The translations under genes were made by a program, and so were the position numbers. The notes beneath the pieces were generated by a model that saw nothing but the letters and a program-made list of their open reading frames with translations, had not been told where the DNA came from and ran no database searches. Shown here piece by piece: positions 7,397 through 13,164 of a stretch of 13,164 bases of DNA. Origin of the DNA: Thermoflexales bacterium (lineage in GTDB: Bacteria; Chloroflexota; Anaerolineae; Fen-1058); contig JAFGFO010000403.1 of assembly GCA_016931085.1 (NCBI GenBank), positions 1-13,164 on the forward strand. The letters run 5' to 3'. The stretch's first letter is position 1. Each line of letters opens with the position of its first letter.

Positions 7397-7404
7397 AACC
7401 TCTA

Positions 7405-8781
7405 CTATCGCTTGCCGATGCCGAAAATGGTCGGCGGCAGGCGGATACCGGCTGACTCGATGCGATCCATAAACTTGGGGCGCAGGCCGGTCGGCCTCAG
7501 AATCCCCATGACCTTGCCCTCCTCAGAGCCTTGGTTTTCAAAGGTAAAGATGTCGGCCAGCGTGATCACGTCACCCTCCATCCCTTGTACCTCGGTAATG
7601 TTGACCACGCTGCGGCGGCCGCCGCGCAAGCGCTCCTGGTGGCAAATCACATCGATGGCCGAAGCGATCTGCTCGCGGATCGCGCGCACGGGCAGGTCAA
7701 AGCCGGCCATCATCACCATGGTTTCCAGGCGGGCGATGGTGTCACGCGGGCTGTTCGAGTGCAAGGTCGTCATCGAGCCATCGTGGCCGGTGTTCATGGC
7801 CTGCAGCATATCCAGGGTTTCCTCGCCGCGGCACTCGCCTACCACGATCCGATCGGGGCGCATTCTGAGTGCGTTGATCACCATGTCACGAATCGTCACC
7901 TCACCTTTACCTTCAATGTTGGGGGGGCGGGTTTCGATCGTCACCACGTGCTCCTGGCGCAACTGCAACTCGGCCGCGTTTTCGATCGTCAAGATGCGTT
8001 CATCGTCCGGGATGAAACTGGACAGAACGTTCAGCAAGGTCGTCTTGCCAGAGCCGGTGCCGCCCGACACGATGACGTTCATCCTGGCTTTGACGCAGGC
8101 CTTGAGGAACTCGACCGACTCTTGCGTCAACGAGCCGAAACGGATCAAGTCCTCCACGGTCAGCGGCGTTTTAGAGAACTTGCGGATGGTCAGCGTCGGT
8201 CCGACCAGGGACAGCGGGGGAATGACGGCGTTCACGCGGCTGCCATCGGGCAGGCGGGCGTCCACGTAAGGGCTGGATTCATCGATACGCCGGCCAAGGG
8301 GCGCCACGATACGGTCGATGATACGCATCACGTGGTCGTTGCTTTCAAAGGTCAGGTTCGTGCGCTCGAGTTTCCCTTTGCGCTCGACATAGACCTGGCG
8401 CGGGCCGTTGACCATGATTTCCGTGACGCTGTTATCGGCCAACAAAGGCTCCAAGGGACCTAGTCCCAGGATTTCGGCCACGATCTGCTCGAACAGGCGT
8501 TGGCGCTCGACCCGGCTCAGGATGATGTTCTCTTCGGACAGCGTATTGTCAAAGAGATCTTCAATCGTGCGCCGGACCTCCTCGGTGCGTGTCACATCCA
8601 TGCTGGGGTCCAATTCAGCCAGCAACTTGTTTTGAACACGTCCCTTGAGATCGAGATAAGCGTCCCGGCTAGGTGCGACGGCTGACGGTGGCTTGCGAGC
8701 GCGCATCTCGCTCAACATCGAAGGCTGGTCTGAAGGCTGGGCGCCAGATTGTCCTTTCTCGATTCGTCTTAGCAATGACAT
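7405..8781 (-). CDS. tadA: Tad pilus assembly ATPase TadA/CpaF
   Basis: This 458-residue cytosolic hexameric secretion ATPase powers Flp/Tad pilus assembly. The N-terminal domain (about 70-200) carries GLGPLEPLLADNSVTEIMVNG and PDGSRVNAVIPPLSL blocks. The motor domain has Walker A GGTGSGKT (240-247), the Asp box ILTIENAAELQL (263-274), Walker B RPDRIVVGECRGEE (308-321) and the His box TTLHSNSPRD (338-347). All catalytic motifs are intact and the length is normal for CpaF. The ATG at 8781 is fixed by AGGAGG 7 bases upstream. The first 40 residues are a charged, probably disordered tail. It follows cpaE by 58 bases and precedes tadB, the usual Tad order. Confidence 0.97.
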   Translation of the reverse strand: MSLLRRIEKGQSGAQPSDQPSMLSEMRARKPPSAVAPSRDAYLDLKGRVQNKLLAELDPSMDVTRTEEVRRTIEDLFDNTLSEENIILSRVERQRLFEQIVAEILGLGPLEPLLADNSVTEIMVNGPRQVYVERKGKLERTNLTFESNDHVMRIIDRIVAPLGRRIDESSPYVDARLPDGSRVNAVIPPLSLVGPTLTIRKFSKTPLTVEDLIRFGSLTQESVEFLKACVKARMNVIVSGGTGSGKTTLLNVLSSFIPDDERILTIENAAELQLRQEHVVTIETRPPNIEGKGEVTIRDMVINALRMRPDRIVVGECRGEETLDMLQAMNTGHDGSMTTLHSNSPRDTIARLETMVMMAGFDLPVRAIREQIASAIDVICHQERLRGGRRSVVNITEVQGMEGDVITLADIFTFENQGSEEGKVMGILRPTGLRPKFMDRIESAGIRLPPTIFGIGKR

Positions 8782-8788
8782 ACGACTT

Positions 8789-8794
8789 CCTCCT
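8789..8794 (-). promoter_or_regulatory. Consensus Shine-Dalgarno of tadA, directly after a hairpin
   Basis: AGGAGG on the minus strand lies 7 bases before the tadA ATG. The perfect palindrome at 8795-8827 ends on the adjacent base, so in the mRNA the ribosome site follows a strong stem with no spacer. Confidence 0.85.
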
Positions 8795-8827
8795 AGACAT
8801 CCGAAGTCTTGAAGACTTCGGATGTCT
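8795..8827. repeat. Perfect 33-bp palindrome between cpaE and tadA
   Basis: The arms AGACATCCGAAGTCTT (8795-8810) and AAGACTTCGGATGTCT (8812-8827) are perfect 16-base complements around one G. It takes up most of the 58-base cpaE-tadA gap. It forms the same hairpin on either strand and has no T-tract. It is probably a dispersed REP-type element; here it touches the tadA ribosome site. Confidence 0.9.
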
Positions 8828-8839
8828 CCGCTGTAGGTC

Positions 8840-10114
8840 CTAACGTCCCATCAACCTGCCCAGGCGACTGCGTGCGGCATCATCCGCTGCCGTGGGCACT
8901 GGCGCGACCGGCTCTGGGACAGCCGTCAGATCACGCACCAAAAATTCAGCCAATTGTATCAGCGCCCGAGCTACAGGCTTGGCTCGTTGATCGGCCACGA
9001 ATGGAATGCCCCGGTTGATCGAAGACATCACAATCGCCTCGTCGAGCGGGATTTCCACTGCGACCGGATGCTTGAGATTGTCCGACACATCCTTAGCCGT
9101 GATGCCTGCCCGGCGATCCATTTTGTTCAAGACAAACACCATTTTGGAAGATGGATATTTCAGAGCATCCAGCACTCCAAAGAGATCACGTGTGTTTTTA
9201 AGGGTAGGGATATCGGGCATAGACAGCAGCACCACCCGCTCCGCTTCGTCCATAATGGTCAACACCCGTTCGTGCAAAGACTTGGGCGTGTCGACAATCA
9301 CAAAGTCGAACAAGGCTGACAACTCGTGCAAAATTGATTTGAGCAGCTCGGCGGTCACCAGCTCGGCCATTTCCGGGCTGGCGGGCGCCAGCATGGCCTT
9401 GACGCCCGAAGGGTGTGGGGTCAAAGTGTTTTCAACCAGCTCGGGGTCAATCTCGTCAGCTACCTGGATCAGATCACCGATGCTGCGCGAAGCTTGCAAG
9501 TTCAACAACACCCCCACGTTGCTGAATTCCAGGCTGGCATCCATCACAGCCACTTTGTGGCCGGCGCTGTGGAGCGCCAGGGCCAGGTTGACCGTCACCA
9601 CGCTCGTGCCAACTCCCCCCTTGGAACCGACCACGGCCACCACGTGGCCGCGCTTCTGCCTGGGTGCCCCAGCGGCGGCTGGGGCGCCGGCGACTGGGGC
9701 GCCGGCGACTGGGGCGGCCATCGCCGGCATGCGTGCCTGGCCGACCTTGTACACGCGCCGCACGGTAGACACCAGCTCGTCGCCAGTAAATGGCTTGGTC
9801 AAGTAGCCACGCGCGCCGGCCTCCATGGCGCGTTGCATATAGCCCGCCTCACTCTGCACCGACATCATCACAACCTGGGTTGTGGGCGTCTGCTGAATGA
9901 TGGCTTCTACAGCCGTGATGCCGTCGATATCCGGCATGTTGATATCCATCAATACCACGTTGGGCCGGTACTGCGCAGCCAGCTTGATGCCCTCATTCCC
10001 CGAGCCAGCCGCGTCGACCACCGTGATGTCTTTTTCGAACATCAGCAGCTTTCTGACGTTCTCACGGGTTTCGGGGATGTCATCGACAATCAGGACGGTA
10101 ATCTTGTCTGCCAT
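8840..10114 (-). CDS. cpaE: CpaE-like pilus assembly ATPase (receiver domain fused to ParA/MinD-type ATPase)
   Basis: The 424-residue protein has an N-terminal response-receiver domain (1 to about 120), an Ala/Pro/Gly linker (about 130-152) and a ParA/MinD-like ATPase domain (about 156-405). CpaE proteins place or activate the Tad machine in the cell. The receiver looks phosphorylatable: acidic pair Asp11/Asp12, phosphoacceptor Asp57 (VLMDINMPD), Ser85 and Lys107 (TKPF). The ATPase P-loop is VVGSKGGVGTS (161-171): the signature Lys165 is kept but the usual second Lys is Thr170, as in many CpaE proteins. Walker B is VIVDTP. I chose ATG 10114 because AGGA lies 6 bases upstream and MADKITVLIVDD is a normal receiver start; GTG 10138 and ATG 10120 have no proper spacing. 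It starts 26 bases after cpaB. Confidence 0.93.
   Translation of the reverse strand: MADKITVLIVDDIPETRENVRKLLMFEKDITVVDAAGSGNEGIKLAAQYRPNVVLMDINMPDIDGITAVEAIIQQTPTTQVVMMSVQSEAGYMQRAMEAGARGYLTKPFTGDELVSTVRRVYKVGQARMPAMAAPVAGAPVAGAPAAAGAPRQKRGHVVAVVGSKGGVGTSVVTVNLALALHSAGHKVAVMDASLEFSNVGVLLNLQASRSIGDLIQVADEIDPELVENTLTPHPSGVKAMLAPASPEMAELVTAELLKSILHELSALFDFVIVDTPKSLHERVLTIMDEAERVVLLSMPDIPTLKNTRDLFGVLDALKYPSSKMVFVLNKMDRRAGITAKDVSDNLKHPVAVEIPLDEAIVMSSINRGIPFVADQRAKPVARALIQLAEFLVRDLTAVPEPVAPVPTAADDAARSRLGRLMGR
9681..9710. repeat. 15-bp tandem repeat in the cpaE interdomain linker
   Basis: GGGGCGCCGGCGACT is repeated exactly twice (9681-9695, 9696-9710) and partly continued on both sides. On the minus strand it encodes PVAGA units of the linker between receiver and ATPase domains. 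Copy changes would keep the frame and alter only linker length. Confidence 0.9.
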
Positions 10115-10140
10115 AATCATTCCTGCCAAGCTATCCACAC

Positions 10141-11157
10141 CTACTTGGACGGCGTAGGCGCCGGTACCACTCCATAAGGTAACTTGGGCGGTTCAGCCAT
10201 CTGGAAGCGCGTAAACATGTACTGTATGGTGACCGCCTCGGTTGAAAACTGCCCTTCTTTATCGCCAGCCGACCTCAACGCCAGGTCAATCACCGCGCCG
10301 GTCTCGCGGAGGAACTTGATCACCAGCGCGTCCTGCGGGTCAACGATCAGAGTGACGATGTCAGGGCCGGACGGCCCGGTCTCTTCAGTCTGCTGGCTCT
10401 GTCCCCCCTGGGGGACAGGGGTTGCGGCTGGCGCCCCCTGGCTGAGCCAGTCCCCTACCCCCAGCACTACGGCGTTCTGGACGGTGAGCTGAGAAACCAC
10501 CCGTGGATACTGTTTCCCGGACGGATGTTCGAGCGTGCCATAGCCAAACAGCGGGCTCCCCTCGCGCCCACCCGGATTGAACTGCACAAAGTTGATCTCT
10601 TCCTCCTTGGCGGGCACAATCAGGATCATGTTGTTTTGCAACTCGCTTTGAAATTCCTCATCGAGGCCAATCACCCAGAACGAGGCCAGCACATCCACGT
10701 GATCTCCCGGCATCAGGGCATACGCCACGCTGGACAAGCGCGAAACGGGCAAGGCCACCGCCACCTTGCCGGGCAAGATTTTGAGCGGCAGGTCAGACAC
10801 GCCAGCCAACTCGCCGAGCGTGGCAGCCAACATGCCGGGCAAAATAGGCACCCCGGAAGGGAGGTCAAAGCGCACATATTGCCCCATCGCCTTGTCGACC
10901 GACACCATCGCGCCGGCGGGCACCCGGCCTATGGGCCAATCCGCCAAGTCAACCGTGCCGCTCATCACCTGCTCCCCGCGCGGGATATCTTGGATTGCGA
11001 CGACAATCTGAGTTGTGGACGGCGTCGGTGTCCCGACCGGTTCAAGTGCCACCTCGCCATCGTCCCCGCCCTGACGCAGCATAAACACGACCGCCAAAGC
11101 TGCTATCAGCAAAACCACCACACCTACCAAGAGAAGAGTTCTGCCACGTCCACCCAT
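10141..11157 (-). CDS. cpaB: Flp pilus assembly protein CpaB/RcpC (SAF domain)
   Basis: The 338-residue protein begins with an N-terminal membrane anchor (about residues 7-26, LLLVGVVVLLIAALAVVFML) and continues outside the membrane. A short Thr/Pro stretch (TPTPSTT) leads to a SAF domain at about 49-110 (VVAIQDIPRGEQV, WPIGRVPAGAM, GQYVRFDLPSGVPILPGML). The RcpC/CpaB region follows (KVAVALPVSRLSSVAYALMPGDHVDVLASF), then a Gly/Pro/Gln linker and a conserved tail (VTLIVDPQDALVIKFLRETG). In diderms CpaB supports the Tad secretin; no secretin gene is seen here. The ATG at 11157 has AGGAGG 5 bases upstream; the TTG one codon earlier is not needed. It is the first gene after the promoter at 11210-11237 and thus leads the Tad operon. 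Confidence 0.93.
   Translation of the reverse strand: MGGRGRTLLLVGVVVLLIAALAVVFMLRQGGDDGEVALEPVGTPTPSTTQIVVAIQDIPRGEQVMSGTVDLADWPIGRVPAGAMVSVDKAMGQYVRFDLPSGVPILPGMLAATLGELAGVSDLPLKILPGKVAVALPVSRLSSVAYALMPGDHVDVLASFWVIGLDEEFQSELQNNMILIVPAKEEEINFVQFNPGGREGSPLFGYGTLEHPSGKQYPRVVSQLTVQNAVVLGVGDWLSQGAPAATPVPQGGQSQQTEETGPSGPDIVTLIVDPQDALVIKFLRETGAVIDLALRSAGDKEGQFSTEAVTIQYMFTRFQMAEPPKLPYGVVPAPTPSK
10399..10418. repeat. GC-rich inverted repeat within cpaB linker coding sequence
   Basis: Nine-base arms CTGTCCCCC and GGGGGACAG pair around a 2-base centre. A second short hairpin (GGGCCG-GA-CGGCCC, 10364-10377) lies 21 bases away. Both fall in the low-complexity linker of CpaB, where the protein tolerates insertions. 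Confidence 0.6.
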
Positions 11158-11162
11158 CAAGG

Positions 11163-11168
11163 CCTCCT
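11163..11168 (-). promoter_or_regulatory. Consensus Shine-Dalgarno of cpaB
   Basis: AGGAGG on the minus strand sits 5 bases before the ATG at 11155-11157 and decides that start over the adjacent TTG. Confidence 0.85.
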
Positions 11169-11191
11169 GAATATGTTAGGGCTTGAGAAAA

Positions 11192-11203
11192 TACAACGTT
11201 GTA
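11192..11203. promoter_or_regulatory. 12-bp perfect palindrome, candidate operator of the Tad operon
   Basis: TACAACGTTGTA is a perfect palindrome with a central CG. It begins 6 bases downstream of the predicted -10 box, so it covers the expected transcription start. A dimeric regulator bound here would block the promoter. LacI-family operators often have a central CG, but the neighbouring NarL/LuxR regulator is also a candidate. The palindrome is seen; regulation is inferred. Confidence 0.5.
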
Positions 11204-11209
11204 AATACT

Positions 11210-11237
11210 ACTATAGTGATTTTTGCCAAAAAGTCAA
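11210..11237 (-). promoter_or_regulatory. Sigma70-like promoter for the cpaB-cpaE-tadABC operon
   Basis: On the minus strand a -35 box TTGACT (11232-11237) and a -10 box TATAGT (11210-11215) are separated by 16 bases. The matches are 5/6 to each consensus. The start would fall near 11203, leaving a leader of about 45 bases before the cpaB ATG. It is the only convincing promoter in the leftward block downstream of the two-component genes. Confidence 0.65.
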
Positions 11238-11255
11238 GGGGCCACAAGAATGGCC
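11228..11255 (-). terminator. Possible weak terminator after the histidine kinase gene
   Basis: On the minus strand, 20 bases after the kinase stop, GGCCA-TTCTTG-TGGCC (11255 to 11240) forms a 5-bp stem, followed 7 bases later by TTTTT (11232-11228). The short stem and the distance to the T-run make this weak. It overlaps the -35 box of the next promoter. Confidence 0.3.
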
Positions 11256-11275
11256 TGGGCGTCTTCGACCACCGC

Positions 11276-12328
11276 TTACTCGCCCACAGGTAGCTCTAAG
11301 TTTATCCGTGTCCCTTGCCCAGGGCTGCTGTCGATCTGAAGCCGGCCTCCCAGCATCTCGACTCTTTCCCGCTGTGTGACCAGTCCGATCGTCTTGTGAG
11401 GGCTTGTGACCGCCATGGCTTCCTGGGGGTCGAAGCCGCTGCCGTTGTCTTCCACGCTGGCCTTGACGAGTGTCTCGCCCATATCCAGGTTCACCTGGAT
11501 GCGTGTAGCGTTGGAATGTTGGCGGGCATTATTCAACAATTCCTGGATCACTCGAAAGACAGTTACTTCCTTATAGGGGGCCAGCCGCCGCTCCGCGCCC
11601 GTGATCGTCAGTGTGGTAGCAATCGTGCTTTTTTCCTTGAAGGTATCGACGTAGCGTTTGAGCGTCGGGATCAGTCCCAGGTCGTCCAACATCATCGGGC
11701 GCAGATCGGCCATAAAATCGCGCACTTTTTGAAAGGTGGTGACCACAGCCGTCTTGAGGCCGCCCAATTCCGCTCGAGCCCGGTCTGCGTCGCTATCAAA
11801 CAAGCGCTCGCAAATTTCAGCCTGCAAAATCAGGTTCGTCAAGGACTGGGCTGGCCCATCGTGCAGTTGGCGCACCAGGCGTTGGCGTTCTCCCTCCTGA
11901 GCCTCGACAATGCGCACCACGAGCGGCTGATCAGGCACTCCACCGGCCGCCGTTTGAGCGGGGCCTTGATCCAGAGCCTGGGTTGTTTCGAGCAGGTGCT
12001 GCAGGTTGTTACAATAGCGCTGCAGGTGTTGTTGGTCGCTCTGCAACTTTTCCAATTGACCCCGCATCATAAACAAGCGCTTCTGGGCGTCTAAAAGATC
12101 GGTATAGCTTTCCTGGATAGCTGCGTGGGGCGTCTTTTCGAAATCCAATTGGCGTAGGCGGTTATTGGCTTGAGCATTGCGCTGAGCCAATCGATCCACT
12201 TCTGTACTCGTCTGCTGGATGAGGAGATCTGTTTCCTTGAGCTCTCGTTGGACCTGCTCGTATTCCGCGCGTGTCTCGCCGACCAATTGTTCCAACAAAG
12301 GTATTTCGCCATCTAACCGAGTATCCAT
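11276..12328 (-). CDS. Soluble DegS-like sensor histidine kinase (HisKA_3 family)
   Basis: The 350-residue protein has no membrane helix or signal peptide, so it is a cytosolic sensor like Bacillus DegS. Residues 1 to about 118 are a long, Gln/Leu/Glu-rich coiled coil that probably holds the signal-sensing part. The HisKA_3 dimerisation domain follows, with EGERQRLVRQLHDGPAQSL; phosphoacceptor His156 is set in the HDGPAQ motif typical of the DegS group. Then comes an HATPase domain with the N box ELLNNARQHS (about 263-272), the G1 box DNGSGFD (294-300) and the G2 region SPGQGTRINLELP. The ATG at 12328 is one base after the stop of the response regulator, with GAGG about 9 bases upstream, so the pair is translationally coupled. 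The signal is unknown. The cognate partner is the preceding regulator. Confidence 0.93.
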   Translation of the reverse strand: MDTRLDGEIPLLEQLVGETRAEYEQVQRELKETDLLIQQTSTEVDRLAQRNAQANNRLRQLDFEKTPHAAIQESYTDLLDAQKRLFMMRGQLEKLQSDQQHLQRYCNNLQHLLETTQALDQGPAQTAAGGVPDQPLVVRIVEAQEGERQRLVRQLHDGPAQSLTNLILQAEICERLFDSDADRARAELGGLKTAVVTTFQKVRDFMADLRPMMLDDLGLIPTLKRYVDTFKEKSTIATTLTITGAERRLAPYKEVTVFRVIQELLNNARQHSNATRIQVNLDMGETLVKASVEDNGSGFDPQEAMAVTSPHKTIGLVTQRERVEMLGGRLQIDSSPGQGTRINLELPVGE

Positions 12329-12329
12329 G

Positions 12330-13082
12330 TCATTTATCCTCTATTGCGTATGCTTCATCTGGTGTGCCGCTCCCGCCTGGTGTATGAACGGCCTGGGTAT
12401 CTTGCAGCCTGACCCACCCTCGCCGCAGGGCATACAGGGCAGCCTGGGTTCGATCGCCGACGTCGAGCTTGTGTAAAATAGACGTGATATGATTCTTGAC
12501 CGTCTGGTGGCTAATATCGAGTCGCTGGGCAATGATCTTGTTAGGCAAACCGTGCGTGATCAACTGCAAAATCTCCATCTCACGCGGTGACAGTGAAGGC
12601 AGGGGTTCTTCCGAGCGGCCTAGCCCCTCACCCCCAAAGCGTTCGGTGGCTCCGAGCAGCCAGGCCGCCAACTGGCTCTCGTCCATGACCACATCTCCTA
12701 TCACGCTGTAGCCCTGGCTAATGTGGCGGATGGCGGTGATGAGCTTGTGGGGCGTCACCTCTTTAGGAAAATAGCCGCTGGCGCCATAACGAATCGCCAG
12801 GAAGATTTGCTCGGCATCGTCGTAAGCGGTGAGCATCAAAACATAACTAGAAACGCGCTCCTGTTGCAAACGATGAACCACTTGCAGCCCATTCAAGCCA
12901 GGGATATTCACATCCATGACGACAACGTCGGGCACGAGCTCGCGCACGAGTTGCAAGGCTTGTTCGCCATCGCTGGCTTCACCGATGACATCAAGATCAT
13001 CTTCTGCCATCAGCACGTCGCGCAAGCCCTGCCGAAACACAGGATGATCGTCGACGACCACGATCCTGATTTTGTGGTGCAT
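12330..13082 (-). CDS. NarL/LuxR-family response regulator
   Basis: The 250-residue protein has a receiver domain (about 4-122) and a C-terminal LuxR-type helix-turn-helix (about 167-227). The receiver has the acidic pair Asp11/Asp12 (VVVDDHPVFRQGL), phosphoacceptor Asp57 (VVMDVNIPGLNG), Thr85 and Lys107. The output domain reads LSPREMEILQLITHGLPNKIIA and QTVKNHITSILHKLDVGDRTQA, a standard DNA-binding fold. It is the likely partner of the adjacent DegS-like kinase and could regulate the pilus operon downstream. I chose ATG 13082 because MHHKIRIVVVDD is the normal start of these receivers. ATG 13106 and ATG 13145 give 8 and 21 extra residues with no receiver homology, and the frame stays open to the window edge. 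None of the three starts has a clear Shine-Dalgarno. The 82 bases upstream show no convincing promoter. Confidence 0.92.
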   Translation of the reverse strand: MHHKIRIVVVDDHPVFRQGLRDVLMAEDDLDVIGEASDGEQALQLVRELVPDVVVMDVNIPGLNGLQVVHRLQQERVSSYVLMLTAYDDAEQIFLAIRYGASGYFPKEVTPHKLITAIRHISQGYSVIGDVVMDESQLAAWLLGATERFGGEGLGRSEEPLPSLSPREMEILQLITHGLPNKIIAQRLDISHQTVKNHITSILHKLDVGDRTQAALYALRRGWVRLQDTQAVHTPGGSGTPDEAYAIEDK

Positions 13083-13164
13083 GCTAGTACTACAACGAGA
13101 CTTCATTGTCGAGTTCAGCGAGTCGACGCTTGCGATGGGAAACATAGGCCGCGTGATTGCGGCG

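Noticed and set aside
7361..8463. Long + strand frames opposite tadA (302 and 310 codons)
   Set aside because: Both are antisense to an intact CpaF with all catalytic motifs; their translations are Ser/Arg/Thr-rich or His/Gln-rich, as expected for reverse frames of GC-rich coding DNA.
10115..10138. Longer cpaE start (GTG at 10138)
   Set aside because: ATG 10114 has a properly spaced AGGA and begins the receiver domain in the usual way.
9006..10177. Long + strand frames opposite cpaE (266 and 254 codons)
   Set aside because: Reverse-frame shadows of cpaE; no recognisable domain and no ribosome site.
1..13164. CRISPR array, tRNA or rRNA genes, insertion sequence or prophage
   Set aside because: No evenly spaced direct repeats, no tRNA-like cloverleaf in the short gaps, and no transposase or integrase motifs were found. 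All gaps between genes are under 120 bases.

Overview
The window is compact, GC-rich bacterial DNA, about 95% coding, with two convergent blocks that meet near position 3600. The gene mix suggests a Chloroflexota bacterium of the Anaerolineae/Caldilineae type: a MoxR/DUF58/DUF4129 operon, a Tad (Flp) pilus operon with a receiver-ParA CpaE, a soluble DegS-like kinase, and many different palindromic repeats in the gene gaps. This assignment is inferred from style and content; there is no rRNA or marker gene to prove it.

Region 1 (2-3537, + strand) holds the end of a MoxR-type AAA+ ATPase, a DUF58 protein and a polytopic membrane protein ending in a DUF4129 domain. They form a tight operon. MoxR-DUF58-DUF4129 sets are usually membrane-associated chaperone/assembly systems whose client is unknown. 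A repeat patch (2001-2115) lies across the DUF58/DUF4129 boundary and appears to have rewritten one gene's end and the next gene's start.

Region 2 (3642-11157, - strand, read from high to low coordinates) starts at a good sigma70-like promoter at 11210-11237 that carries a 12-bp palindrome at the expected transcription start. It reads cpaB, cpaE, tadA (cpaF), tadB, tadC, comF, hpf and a low-molecular-weight phosphatase. The first five encode the inner-membrane and motor core of a Tad pilus: CpaB (SAF-domain periplasmic/extracytoplasmic protein), CpaE (localising ATPase), TadA (secretion ATPase) and TadB/TadC (platform). No pilin, prepilin peptidase or secretin is in the window. ComF is classically a DNA-uptake protein and Hpf silences ribosomes, so the operon joins a pilus, a competence-type protein and a stationary-phase factor.

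Region 3 (11276-13082, - strand) encodes a NarL/LuxR-type response regulator and a soluble DegS-like histidine kinase, separated by one base. They lie directly upstream of the Tad promoter and are the obvious candidates to control it.

Four different perfect or near-perfect palindromes (3576-3604, 4115-4154, 7371-7396, 8795-8827) occupy the wider gene gaps. One abuts the tadA Shine-Dalgarno sequence, and another sits where a ribosome site for the phosphatase would be expected. The most interesting ideas are a possible Tad-pilus DNA-uptake operon (Tad + comF + DegSU-like + hpf), a kinase that might serve two receivers (the LuxR regulator and the CpaE receiver), and the palindrome-rich junctions.
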